Origin: Bedellia somnulentella
Taxonomy: Eukaryota > Arthropoda > Insecta > Lepidoptera > Bedelliidae
Direction: 5' to 3'
NCBI GenBank assembly: GCA_963576735.1
Contig: OY755170.1
Coordinates: 27,078,875 to 27,142,874, forward strand
Length of the DNA stretch: 64,000 nucleotides
The notes beneath the pieces are model-generated. The model ran no database searches, was not told where the DNA came from, and saw nothing but the letters and a program-made list of their open reading frames with translations. Shown one piece after another: positions 25,301 through 36,490 of this stretch. Each line of letters begins with the position of its first letter. The first letter of the stretch is position 1. Both the position numbers and the translations under genes were made by a program.

Positions 25301-26208
25301 TAAAAAATAACGTCTCGCAGGCCAAGACCGTCCAGGAGTTTTTGAAGTTATTATTTGAGGATGGGTACTATAAAAATAAATTAAAAACTAATAATAATTC
25401 TAACGCATTACAGACTACGACACCGATGAATATAGGTGATTGTTTCGTAGTCTTCCATGCATGATACTGAAAATGTTTCTAAATTACTATCCCATTTTAC
25501 AATATTTGTTTCTAGTTTTCATGAACATGGTACTGAATATGTATCTTGTTTATAACAAATTATTTTCTTTTCGATTATATTTTAAAACTAGTGGATCGGC
25601 CCAGCTTCGCGCGGGTAGCGTTGTTATTTAAATATCTTAGGTTTCTTTCTTCAGTCACTGCTGAAGCATTGTGAAAATTAGCGCAATGTTTTCAATTTAT
25701 TAAATTTATAGCACTCCCTGAACAGTGTTGTTTGGTGATTTTGAATGCGCTTTTATAAACGGTTCAGTATTTCCGTTTAATAGCAAATTTATGAATAAAA
25801 TGCTATTAAGTTTTTATAACAATCTAAAACAGAAATCATTACGTGATGTAGGATGCAATTACTGGCGCCATCTAGTATGTAATATGTAAATTATTAACGA
25901 TTTGGTTTTGGTCACGGGCGCGATGGCTTATTTCATGTATAATTTCAATGTTTCTCTACGGATTTCTATGATTCTTTTTTTATTGAATAGGTACTAATGT
26001 TACATTTTTTTAAATTAGGGATGAATCAGAGTATTATAAACGTAGGAGTAAATAAATATAATCAGAATGCTCTGAACTGCTAAGCTATCAGGGTTAGATG
26101 TGTTATTGTGTGTCAACCATAAAAGATAGACATATACTGTTAAGGGAAATTTTTTAGACAATTTTATGAAGAATATTTCCGTTATACATGATTTCTATGG
26201 TAGTTTAA

Positions 26209-27508
26209 CCATTAAGACTTCCTAAAAAAGGGATCGTTTACCTAACATGCCTTTTTAATGGCATACTCAGGACAAAACACTTCCCATCTATATGGAAAGT
26301 CTCCGTTATTATAATGATACACAAAGAAGAGAAACCCCCTAATGAAATAACTTCTTATAGACCGATAAGTCTCTTACCTGTCATCTCCAAATTATTTGAA
26401 AAACTCTTACTTAACCGATTGACACCTATACTGAAAGAGAATACTGTTATACCTGACCACCAATTTGGATTTAGGCAGAAACATGCTACAACAGAACAGG
26501 TTCACCGAGTGTATAATAGAATTAGAAAGAGTCTTGAAGATAAAGAATACTGCGCTGCTGCGTTCTTAGACATCCAACAAGCTTTTGACAAAGTTTGGCA
26601 CACAGGTCTACTCAGCAAAATAAAGGCATGCTTACCACATCCTTATTACGAAATTATCGCATCCTACATCTCAGACAGAATTTTCCAAGTAAGGCATGAA
26701 GATAGCACATCAAAGTTCTACAATATTCTTGCAGGCGTCCCACAAGGCTCAGTATTGGGACCAATACTGTATACAATATTCACAATGGATTTATCAGAGA
26801 ACCACCTTATAACCACTGCAACATATGCTGACGATACAGCCATTCTTGCATCTCACAAAGATCCCCATGTTGCTTCTGATATGCTGCAAAGAAACCTCAC
26901 CGAACTTGACCTATGGATGAAAAAATGGCGAATCAAAGCGAGTGCTACTAAATCAGTGCAAGTGACCTTCACGCTACGAAAAGGAATCTGCCCGCCTGTG
27001 AAACTTGGAGATCGGGAACTCCCACATAATGACACGGTGAAATATCTCGGAGTGCATTTGGACCGCAAAATGACGTGGAAAACTCATATTGATGCAAAGA
27101 AAAAACAGATATTGATTAAATATAGATCACTACACTGGCTCCTCGGTAGAAACTCAGTACTGTCTATAGACAATAAACTGCTGATATACAACACAATACT
27201 GAAACCAATCTGGTGCTATGCCATACAACTCTGGGGGTCAACCTGTAAGTCAAATATAAATATTTTGCAAAGGGTTCAAAACAAAATACTGAAAAACATC
27301 TCCTGCACCGTGGTTTGTAAGAAATACTGAATACCACACGCATTTAAAGGTCAGCACCATAGAACAGGAGATTAAAATGTCTGCTGATCGATACAAAGCC
27401 AGACTTACAAATCACCCGAATGTTCTAGTTACAGTACTCGCACAACCCAGTCATCAACGGAGGCTAAAAAGGCTATCAATAATGGACCTTGGCTCAATTA
27501 GTACATAG
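26209..27508 (+). pseudogene. Jockey-type reverse transcriptase, one frameshift
   Basis: Non-LTR reverse transcriptase, the enzyme that copies LINE RNA into the nicked target. Visible motifs: SYRPISLLPVISKLFEKLLL, FGFRQKHATTEQ, palm motif A FLDIQQAFDKVWH, GVPQGSVLGPILY and the catalytic YADD in TATYADDTAIL, then KYLGVHLDRKMTWKTHID. The catalytic aspartates are intact. The frame shifts by +1 near 27303; downstream APWFVRNTEYHTHLKV and HQRRLKRL belong to the natural C-terminus and end at TAG (27506-27508). Open over more than 1 kb before that, so it is relatively young, but it lacks ORF1 and endonuclease and is inactive. Confidence 0.85.
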
Positions 27509-27630
27509 AAGGGAGAGTTCTTAGTGGAGAAGTCCCCTAAAATAAGATTGTACCGACATCTCATCTGATTATAGTTGAAAAACTGATCGCAGATACAGCC
27601 AGCATAATAATAAAAATAAAAAAAATAAGA
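26209..27630 (+). mobile_element. Jockey-clade LINE, 5'-truncated
   Basis: The element begins inside the reverse-transcriptase domain (codons for LPKKGIVYL near 26212) and ends after a short 3' UTR with an A-rich tail (AATAATAAAAATAAAAAAAA near 27605-27628). Type and order of motifs place it in the Jockey clade. The endonuclease and gag-like ORF1 are missing. It lies in rno intron 1 in the sense direction, between sequences that look like the start (25588-25620) and end (27731-27975) of another dispersed repeat, into which it may have inserted. Confidence 0.85.
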
Positions 27631-27730
27631 CTGCACAAGCGACGGAAGCTTAAAAGATTGAGTAACTTCTCTCGTTTTCCCAAAATTTCCCAAAATTCCC
27701 CAAAATTCCCCATTCACTACTCTGCTGAAA

Positions 27731-27975
27731 AGTATACTATAACCTGCCTAGGAGTATGAAGAATAATTGTGCCAAGTTTCGTAAAAATCCGTCGAGTAGT
27801 TTTTGTTTCCATAAGGAACATACAAACCGACAGACAGACAGACAGACATTTTACTGAATGCATTTTTGGCATCAGTATCGATCACTAATCACCCCCTGAT
27901 AGTTATGTTGAAAATATATTTCATGTACAGAATTGACCTCTCTACAGATTTATTATAAGTATAGATAAAGTTAAA
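27731..27975 (+). repeat. 3' end of a dispersed repeat
   Basis: GCCAAGTTTCGTAAAAATCC, GTCGAGTAGTTTTTG, the (ACAG)n run near 27827-27846 and a terminal TTTATTATAAGTATAGATAA form an end I recognise from lepidopteran genomes. The possible matching start is TGGATCGGCCCAGCTTCGCG near 25591. The class is uncertain. Confidence 0.5.
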
Positions 27976-29005
27976 TGCGTTTTTGAACAACTTCAAAATT
28001 AAAATTTAAATGCAGTTGACAAATTCAGACAAACATTGTAATGTCACAGACAATATACTAACATACCATAACATAAAATCAAATTTAAAAACAAAGATAA
28101 AGTTTCGACAAAAAACACATGCATATATTAGATACAAAAATAAACACATAATCAATTGTAATACGATCAGAGATTAGAACTAAGTGCCGCGTTAAATTGC
28201 CGGGATTTTACCGCATAAGCAAACAGCTATAAATCTATCGCTTAAAAGTCTTCCTACTACTCTTTTTTGGGACTTATTTTTATGTGCTATGGTCATATAT
28301 ATAATTCCCATAAGAATAAGAATAACAGTCCTCTACAACACTGGTTTTTTCCCCGAGTTGTTTGCCTAACGAGCATTGCGATCTCTAACTTTTAATAGTG
28401 TTAGATTCGAACGTGGCTCCGAGATGCAGTCTCACTTGCAGAGAATAGTCGGCCGAGAGTGAGTGACACATGTTAATCCGTAAATGCATCACTTCCGTGC
28501 TCGACAATAAATCAACACGTTAGTTATCCACTCAAACTCAAGGATAAATTTGTTTTTCTTCTGTGACCGTGAGGTTATTGGCTGAAATTAATGTAGTAAC
28601 CACACTTTGATGCTGGCGATTGAACTATTAATAAACCCTAATATTTGATGGTCTAATATGTTCACAACTGATTTGTTTAGATAGTGAGTCCTACACTTAG
28701 GGGTATAATCTATTAATAAGGGGAACCAACATTGAAATTGACAAATAATATTGATAAATAATGGATCGCTGAATGGATAAAGTCTGATAACCACTTATAC
28801 GTCAAATAATATTTGCAAATCAAAGCGATGTAGTTTTTTACTCTATGTTTTTGATGTTGGGTATCAATTATTTTTGTTTTTGCTTGAACCTGCGTAAGTC
28901 AGGCGTCCGAATATTAACGTGAATTTGCAAAATACAATATAATAAAAAAAAACATTCAATATGTCAATATTTATCATTACCGTTATTAAATAATGATAAA
29001 GTCTC

Positions 29006-29120
29006 AATAAAAGAGAACAACACATTTAAAAATGAAAACATACATACATACATATACTCACGCCATTAATATATGTATGTATGTATGTTTTCATTTTTAA
29101 ATGTGTTGTTCTCTTTTATT
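29006..29120. repeat. Perfect 51-bp inverted repeat built on an RTE-A tail
   Basis: 29006-29056 and 29070-29120 are exact reverse complements. The 13-base centre is CTCACGCCATTAA-like, the reverse of the RTE-A end, and the inner arms are the ACAT repeats of that tail. The outer arms (AATAAAAGAGAACAACACAT) are flanking sequence. It looks like an RTE-A tail insertion that was duplicated in inverted orientation. Confidence 0.8.
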
Positions 29121-29200
29121 AAAAATGAAAACAGTTCAACAATAATACAGTAAATGTCTAAAATAATACATTTAATACTAATTATTAATTAATATAAAAC

Positions 29201-29275
29201 GACGTCCGTGACCGAGTGGATTGGGGACTAGCTTTTCGGATCGGAGGTTGCGGGGTCGATCCCCGCTGAGAGCAA
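29201..29275 (+). mobile_element. tRNA-derived SINE head (third SINE family)
   Basis: TGACCGAGTGG (29209-29219) fits an A box and GGGTCGATCCC (29253-29263) a B box, with tRNA-like spacing. The ends do not form an acceptor stem, so this is not a working tRNA. ATTTATGTGATGAGCAT follows. It is unlike the SINE-B head. Confidence 0.6.
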
Positions 29276-29984
29276 CATTTATGTGATGAGCATAAATTAT
29301 TATTTGTCAATTACATAATTGTACAGCATTCTCTTAAAAGTTACGTAATTAGTTTCTTTAATGTCATTTTATAATTTATTTTGTATAAATTATAGCTTTA
29401 AATAATTTTGGCAATATAGCTAGATGGTTATATTTTTCATTTTTCAATGAGGACGTCCAGTCCTCAGCCAGTTTAATGGGAAACAGTCCTAAGTTTTCAT
29501 AAACAAACAGGCCTATTTTAAAAAATACATAGACGGGGCAAATTGTAGATAGACAGAGCAATGAGAAAAAAATTTTTTTAACAAAGGTTTACAACAGTCG
29601 CTAACACCATCACCACATAAGGGTCTCATACGTATTTTTTTCGCCTTAAATACTCTTTCTACTTCGACCGAGTTACCCCTTAACCCCCGTCGACCGTGTT
29701 TCGCACTTTATTTCGGTAGCCAAGCATTGAATTCTATAACCTCGACTACGGTCACATACAAAGCCCCTTAGTATATTTTTTTATTAAAGCAGCGCGCTTG
29801 TATTTATTAAAAGAAACATAACTCAGATACAAAAAAAAATTGTCTAGATTGAACTTGCAATGTAATTCACAACTGTCAAGATATCAAAAAGAATATTTTA
29901 ACTCTAATTAAAACTTGTAATAGAAGCCCGGGATAAGATACAGCAATATTAATATGCAGTTTCTCTTTAGTTTGAACAAGTAAT

Positions 29985-30425
29985 GTAATTTGAGATGCAT
30001 TTCATTATGGGGTAAAGCAGCTGATGTCTTAAAAGTATATTTCTTACAAAAGCCGGCCACCGGATCAAAATGTATATTGAGGCAAAGTTATTTCACTATT
30101 TTTTTTGAGAATTTCATGTATGCTGAAAAGAACATAAGTCAATATTGTAAAGTTAGTGACATGCATCCAGTTAACACTAGAAATATTATGAACCGAACCG
30201 AAGTATAGACTTAATAATGTTAGGAACTCGTTTATGGAACAATCCCTTTATATGTTCAAGAAAAGTCCCTCTGATATTAAATTGGAATTGCCCGTGGCTT
30301 CGTTTAAAAAAGCTATTAAAGCAATGCTTTCAAACAAAGCTAATACAGTCCAGACATTTTAAACGACAAAGAACCAACGTGCAGATGACGATGTCCGTAA
30401 GTTATCTAACCTATTAAATTTACGT
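29985..30425 (+). mobile_element. CR1-like LINE C-terminal relic
   Basis: Broken frames carry KNISQYCKVSDMHPVNTRN and, in another frame, LGTRLWNNLPL-like and VASFKKAIKAMLSNKA segments. These resemble the C-terminal end of CR1-type LINE ORF2 (NTR, then a W/F-N-LP motif, then FKKxLK). Several frameshifts and stops occur, so it is an old dead copy. Confidence 0.5.
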
Positions 30426-31191
30426 TGTAATATAGATATATTTTTACGTTAGATCATTTTATTTGTATTAAAAGTAGATTCATGTTGTCGATTCGTTTTT
30501 GTAAAGCAAGTTTTCTAAAATATGTAATGTATAGATTACTGTTTTTGGTATTCATAAATTTATATGAAATTATGAAAAAAAGAGTTATAAGTTTTAAGCT
30601 AAGATTGGAGACACTGTCCAAGTACACAAATTGTCTAATTGCTTATAACAAATAAGTAGCGGATATTTATATTTGACCAGTATAAACTTCTATTAAGATT
30701 GAATATTCTGACTATAACTAATCAGGCAGTTCGTTTTTTTTTCTTCAATTGCACAGCGAACAAATCCGTATTTAGATACTGATGTCAAAAAGTAACATTA
30801 ATTTACTGAAATTTACCGCAGCAAAATTTGAGGACCTTACGTAGTCTTATTCGCTTGAAGAGCATACCATTATTCCAAATGCGACACCCATACTATACGA
30901 TAAAAATTTGACAATTTTCCGACGATATTTACCTAAAGCTTAACATAGAGGGCGCTATCTTACCGACTTATTATTTCCTAAATATTCTTATGTAATTAAA
31001 TACTATATCAAATAATCGTATTATATATGTATCTCATTGTACATCATATATGTATAACAGCATCCATAGCATGAGTTGTGTACGAGCGAGTATGTCACGC
31101 GAGATGTATTCATACGAAAAGCATCCCACTTCTGACGTGACATACTCGCTCATCAATACCAGCATACGAGCCCCCTCGCTCCCGTTTCCAG

Positions 31192-31386
31192 GAAAGACCT
31201 GATCAGCGCGATGAAGCTGCCGGACTCGGAGCAGCTCGCGTCGGGCGAGTACTGGGTGGTGACGGACACGTGGAAGCAGGACTGGGAGCGCGGCGTGCAG
31301 GTGCCCGTCAACCCGGACTCGCTGCCCGCGTCGTCCGTCAACATCGTCGAGCCCACCCGCCCGCCTAACGCGCCGGAGTTTAAGCT
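31192..31386 (+). CDS. rno: rhinoceros/JADE-like PHD protein, coding exon 2
   Basis: Residues 60-124. The acceptor is CCCGTTTCCAG|G; the first base completes Arg60 and KDLISAMKLPDSEQLASGEY follows. VVTDTWKQDWERGVQVPVNP is the most conserved stretch of the EPL1-like region of JADE proteins, which in vertebrates takes part in assembling the HBO1 histone acetyltransferase complex. The exon ends in phase 2 after EFK; the donor GTAAGT (31387) overlaps an in-frame TAA, so any read-through stops translation at once. The exon is GC-rich against an AT-rich intron. Confidence 0.93.
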
Positions 31387-31640
31387 GTAAGTGGTTTTGT
31401 GAACATAGCTGTTGTTTTTATTGCCCTTGTGGTCTTCGTGATTAGAGTGAGTGAGAGAGAGCATGAGAGTTTAAGCTGTAAGATAATTTGTGAATATAGA
31501 TGTGGTCTTAGTCGTCTTCATGGTCTTCGTGATTAGAGTGACTGAGAGAGAGCATGAGAGTTTAAGCTGTGAGTAAATTAGTGAATATAGATGTGGTCTT
31601 TGTCGTCTTCTTGGTCTGGAGGATGAGAGCTGTAAGTGGT
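31376..31640 (+). repeat. rno: Tandemly duplicated exon 2 splice donor
   Basis: The last exon bases plus the start of intron 2 are repeated in tandem: GTTTAAGCTGTAAG at the true donor (31387), again with GTAAGA at 31478, with GTGAGT at 31569, and a shortened copy with GTAAGT at 31632. Spacings are 91, 91 and 63 bases; the last unit has lost about 28 bases. Each copy brings its own plausible donor, but use of any of them would include the in-frame TAA directly after the normal exon end. Confidence 0.85.
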
Positions 31641-32666
31641 TTTGTAATTATAGCTGTTGACTTCTGTGTGTGCCATAGGCAGGAGAATAGGATGTTAGAT
31701 CATTATTATATCTTTGGTAAGACAAAATGTGTAATAGATCATAGTATTACAAGTAACACTTTAAATGAATAAGGCGCCTTTGTACAAAACATCGTGTCTC
31801 ACAAAATAGATGCAAATGTACTGCAGAAGATAATTTTCTAAACACAAGTCTAATAGGATACTCTAAAAAACACAAATTGCGGAACATTAAACATTTTGAT
31901 CTGTCTACTTCTTTTATATATCTGCTTCAAAAGTATCATACTGCTTTATTTATGTGTAAGTATTATACTACGACATGTGAAATTTCAAATGGTTCCCAAA
32001 ACATTCCAAAGTATATACAATAAAAATGCATTAAAAACTACAAAGTAATCGTGTTTTTACATCAATACCTAATACAAAGGCTATGTAAGTTATTTTTCAT
32101 AGTAAATGAAAATAACAGACTTTAATTAAAATGCTTCAACAGAACTATATTATCTCCGTTCTAGAGTATGATGGCCTCCGGTGGGAAATTCTGTTACTCT
32201 TTAAAATAATAAAGCAGCTTTTAAATAAAGCTCGGAAAATATTCAGAAAACTTGTTGTTTGTTGAAGAATGTTCCTGACGGATTATATCTCACAATACAC
32301 AAGACAAACCGCGCTTCGAGGCACAAAGGAAAAACATTCTATTCTTAACTATTAAGTACGATACCAAGATTTATCTCGGTATTGTTTGATTTTCTTACAG
32401 CGATTTCACTGAATATTGAAAAATCATTACGATGAATTTGATGATAACATGATATCCAAAAAGAATTTATCAAAAATGAATGATTATTTAATTGGCTAGC
32501 TTTTTATACATAAAAGTTAAATACTATCTGTTTTTAGGATGATAGCCGTGGGCTTAGTCCCTACTCAACTCCTAAAAGTGTCCTTACAATTTCTAATTAT
32601 GTTATGGCTATCCTTTTTTGTGATTTAGAGATTTATAGTAAGTTTTGACATCATCGTCCATTGCAG

Positions 32667-32883
32667 ACCAAAAGACAAATACGTGCACTTATCCCGCGAC
32701 GCGTCATACGACCCGGCGATCCACCACCTGAGCTCGACGACGGCGCGGGCCGACGCGGCTTGCAAGTACGACATGGACGCGACGGACGCGGCCTGGCTCA
32801 AACTGCTCAACGCGGAACGGGCTAGGGCTGGCGCGGCGCCCGTCACTGAAGACCAGTTTGAGAAGGTTATTCAGGAGTTGGAG
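32667..32883 (+). CDS. rno: rhinoceros/JADE-like PHD protein, coding exon 3
   Basis: Residues 125-197. The acceptor is CATTGCAG; the first base completes Leu125 and PKDKYVHLSRDASYDPAIHH follows. The later part, CKYDMDATDAAWLKLLN with AERARAGA, then ITEDQF-like VTEDQFEKVIQELE, is the second half of the EPL1-like region (tyrosine/aspartate then DxAWL) shared by JADE, BRPF and enhancer-of-polycomb proteins. It ends in phase 0 at GAG|GTAAGG. A SINE-A copy begins 80 bases into the next intron. Alanine-rich codons make the 3' half GC-rich. Confidence 0.93.
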
Positions 32884-32963
32884 GTAAGGAAAGACGGTTT
32901 TTATATACTGTGGTATGAAACGAAGGATGAATGGTTATATTGAAAATGAGTAGGTTAAGTTGT

Positions 32964-33212
32964 AGTAGTGTCGGCTTAGAATAGCACTACCACATTTCTT
33001 CCGGTGGGTGTACGTAAGAGGCGACTAACGGTATTGCGGACTTTTAAGGGATTTTTATGCGATGCGGTTGGAGACCCATCACCAACAACCTTCATTTTAC
33101 CATCTTTCCCCCACACAACTTTCCATAAGTGGCTGAGGCATTTCTAATTCCATAGCTCTGTCTACCCCTTCTAGGAATTTGTAGCCGTGAGCATATGTAT
33201 GTATGTATGTTT
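32964..33212 (+). mobile_element. SINE-A copy, full length, 80 bases after exon 3
   Basis: Complete from TAGTGTCGGCTTAGAATAGC to GCCGTGAGCATATGTATG. It is sense-oriented in rno intron 3. Confidence 0.85.
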
Positions 33213-35261
33213 CTAAAAATAACACACTGTAAAGAATAGGTGTATGATATAGATGAAAGTAGATGGAATTGAATGGAATGATACGTTTGATTATGTATAT
33301 TACACAATACATTATACAAACATCTTTCAATACACACAGGTTAAATCAGCCCCTAGAAAAGTAGCATGACCTATGGTTAAGGATATGGTAACTGGATAAT
33401 ATATAATACGCATAAAGATAAGACTTGACTAAAAACACACATTCATAAACATCGTATAAATGAATGCTCGAACTCTGAACACTGACGAAAAAGGCCACAG
33501 GGGGTCAACTCTTCACATCGAGATCGATAATAGGCATAACCCATATTAAAATTTATTTCCGTCTCGCTCACACAAAACGTATATTCGTATTTTGACATTT
33601 CTAATATATGAGAATACATGGTGATGTTCGACGAATCCAACGATGCCTCGGTAGTTGTCGTTGGTTTCATCGAATGGAAAGCTCCAATATTTATATTTTT
33701 CTATTTATACATATCAAAATGTCAAAATCCGAATATTCGATCGTGCGAGGGAGAAAGAAATAAATGTTAATATGGGTAGAAGAGATAAGTATGCTAATTA
33801 TCGTTCTTGGCGTGAAGAGTAGACCCTCAGATTTTGGCCGACACATTTGGAGATGAAAGTAGATAGAAGTTAACGCGGCTATAAGTTTTAGCGGCACAAA
33901 ATAGTTGTTGTGAAATTTGAAATAGCGACAATATTATGACATTTTGTTGTTCTCTTTTTCATGCTCTTAGATTTGGGAGAATATTGTCTATATCGTAGTT
34001 TAAGGCCCGATATCTGTATGTTAAGATAACTTCAGCACTTTCTTTATTTTCTCTTAACGTGCTTGGTTTATCAATATAAATTCTAACATTAAAAGTATTT
34101 TTTGTAAATCATACTATGTAAAAAAGCCGGTAAACCTATATAAATAAAATGGTTTATTATACTTGGTCTTCGGTCAAAAAATCGTAAATGTTGTTTTTCG
34201 TATCATTAAAAATGGCATTCGTTAGTCCTTTTTCACAAAGTATACAAATCACACCTTGCCTGTTCACATAGGCGTGAAACAAGTAAACAGGAAATCCCTA
34301 ACTACCCCATACTATGTTGATTGTCAGCATAATTAACCGACGGAACCTTATTAGTAGTTATTAGACAACTCATCTCCGTTTGTCGGTAAAAGTTGAACAC
34401 CCACTGTAGCGACCGTCGCTAGGCAACCGCGCCCGGGACATAATCTCTTGACAGACGAACTCTCAGTGCCAATTTGGATACACGTCTATTCAAAACGGAA
34501 TTTCAATAGATGCTTTATGTATGCATATTGAATTCATAGTTTGTTTTGCTCAACTTTGAGTTAGTAATTATGTTACGAATATCAATTCAGTGAAATGAAA
34601 CGGAGGCGCGCAGCTTAAAAGGTCAAGTTGCTATTTTATTATTTCATCCAGGTTTTTCTCTTCACTTGTTGAATTCTATATTCTTTCAATATATGTTATG
34701 ATTATGGCTGTCAATGTAGAGTGTATATATAAATGAGTTTAAATATTTCCTATCAAAAACGGTGTAAAAATTAAAAATATCTAGAAGGTATCTATGACGC
34801 ATGACTGACCAGCGGGGGTCATTCATTGATTTTGTTTGACGTATTTGTAATTCGATGCATGTGGGTAGATGTACTTAGTTTGCGTCGTCCGTAGGTGACA
34901 ATATTGATGCGACTCGGGTCCGGTAGCACGTTAACTATCACGTCAGATCAGGGGGTCGCGTGTTTGAATCCCGATGCTGATTTTGTATGACATGATATGT
35001 TTTGTATTCCAGGGTTAAATTAATATTGGTTTTTCTGAAACACTAAATGATATTGAAACTGAATAAAACTAAGCCTTGACTGATAAGCATGTTCTTGAAT
35101 ACTAATGTCAATCATCAACTCCTTCGATTGTAGAAACAAATACAAGTACAGCTCCTAGGTAGTCATAGATATGAAAGTCATTTCTTTTACAAAATTTAAA
35201 ATAAATCACACGATATTATTGTAATAAGTTACTTTTAAATTGTCCCCGCGAATGTAGACGA
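33213..35261. other. Intron 3 sequence; one weak tRNA-like SINE head
   Basis: Most of this stretch has no recognisable feature. At about 34905-34985, GACTCGGGTCCGGTAGCACG and GTGTTTGAATCCCGATGC resemble a diverged tRNA-derived head with a B box (TTTGAATCCC), but no body or tail is clear. Confidence 0.4.
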
Positions 35262-35335
35262 TAATTACAGTAGAAGTCGACCACGGAGGACACTTAGATA
35301 AAATGTAGAATGTGCTAGAAAGGCGTATAAAACGA
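35262..35335 (+). mobile_element. RTE-A fragment
   Basis: AAGTCGACCACGGAGGACAC and GTGCTAGAAAGGCGT align with the RTE-A segment coding for RGRPRKTHLDQIESVLKKAG. It is short and old. Confidence 0.5.
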
Positions 35336-36214
35336 TTGATTAATGTTCGGCAAGCGTTAGTGGTTTCCCTGAAAATTACATAGATGCAATCGATTACTTT
35401 GCCTGCGTCATCGGGATGCGGAGCGGGACGAGGTAAATGAAGAGATTATATCGGTTCTCAGAAACACGTTAACGGCGCACATCCCTGCCTTGTTAGCACT
35501 AAGTAATATATTCTATAAATGGATGCATTAGTCTTCAATAGACTTATTCCAGGTAACTCTTGTATGAGCTGGCTAACAAAAGGGTCTGATCATGTTACTA
35601 ATTAAGTTCTAGCTAGATTGATATACATTTCTTTGTTCCACGTTCTATACAGAATCCACTTTGTGAAACCTAATATTAGTGTCACAATAAATGTTAGTCT
35701 AAAAACTTTATGTAACATAAATACTTGTTAATGGATTTGCTCTTAGCTTTTGCCCATTGTCTTCAAAGGGGTTCTTTTGAATATGATATGCCACTTTTAT
35801 CCGACTGAAAGGCAGTATTGTATACAGAATTTACTTTGTGATCCGATATTACTTTTAAAAGAAATACTATTTAATAAACTATATAAAACATCTACTAATG
35901 ATGCTAGCTCAATTGATGGAGATGACTTAACTGACTTTGATGGTGTCGAGTAAGAAAATCCACTTACATCAATATCCGAAAAGAGGAATGATAATTGTTT
36001 AGTGAACAAATTTATTTGATCTTCGAACCAAACGTACTATAAATAGAATGGGCGTACAAAGAATTAGAATAGAGATCAGAAAACAAGATATAGAGAATCC
36101 TGAATTCAATAGTGTTCCGAATAGAAGCCTCAAATGTTTTATTGTCTGCGATATTCCAAACAATCTTGTGTTGAAGACAACACGTGGGTGATGAATCACC
36201 CAATTTTTTTAATA

Positions 36215-36285
36215 TTACAGTCATACATGCTCTTTTATCCTTCACACTTTGGAGCCCATTCTCTATTTGATCTAACCATGTTTCT
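36215..36285 (-). mobile_element. RTE-A fragment abutting the rno exon 4 acceptor
   Basis: CATACATGCTCTTTTATCCT and ACACTTTGGAGCCCATTCTC then TATTTGATCTAACCATG match the minus strand of RTE-A (compare 6776-6850). On the minus strand the remnant still reads [11 protein letters not shown] and KDKRACM. It ends about 15-20 bases before exon 4 and so lies where the branch point and part of the pyrimidine tract would be. Confidence 0.65.
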
Positions 36286-36300
36286 CGAAACTTCTTACAG

Positions 36301-36490
36301 GTCCGGTGTTGGGATAAAATCCAATCGATAATAAAATCGGAGGAAGGTCTCGGCATCGAGTACGATGAGAACGTCATATGCGATGTCTGTCGTTCCCCCG
36401 ACTCGGAGGATGGAAATGAGATGGTGTTCTGTGATTCGTGCAACATCTGCGTGCATCAGGCGTGTTATGGCATCACTGTTATACCAGCAG
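36301..36490 (+). CDS. rno: rhinoceros/JADE-like PHD protein, coding exon 4 (PHD finger)
   Basis: Residues 198-260 plus one base of Gly261. It starts [20 protein letters not shown] after CTTCTTACAG (phase 0) and carries most of the first PHD finger: C224, C227, C241, C244, H249 and C252, completed by C265 and C268 in exon 5. All eight zinc ligands of the C4HC3 pattern are present. In JADE proteins this finger binds the histone H3 tail. The donor is GCAG|GTATGT, phase 1. The sequence immediately upstream is an antisense RTE-A remnant, so the acceptor region has partly been built from transposon DNA. Confidence 0.95.

Larger units (their letters stand above)
12668..31191 (+). other. rno: rno intron 1 (18.5 kb), repeat-filled
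   Basis: It is bounded by GTTTGT at 12668 and TTTCCAG at 31191. It holds SINE-A, RTE, Jockey and CR1-like relics, MITEs and microsatellites listed separately, plus one candidate alternative first exon. I see nothing I can name in about 14800-16800, 19620-22200, 22350-23370, 23610-24370, 25650-26200, 27980-29000, 29300-29980 and 30430-31190. The 21300-21600 segment is GC-richer than its surroundings but has no coding or repeat signature. Confidence 0.7.

Noticed and set aside
29201..29275. Functional tRNA gene
   Set aside because: A and B boxes are present but the ends do not pair into an acceptor stem; a SINE head explains it better.
34415..34427. RFX X-box-like GTCGCTAGGCAAC in intron 3
   Set aside because: It fits the degenerate X-box consensus, but that consensus is expected many times by chance in 64 kb and no promoter or ciliary gene is next to it.
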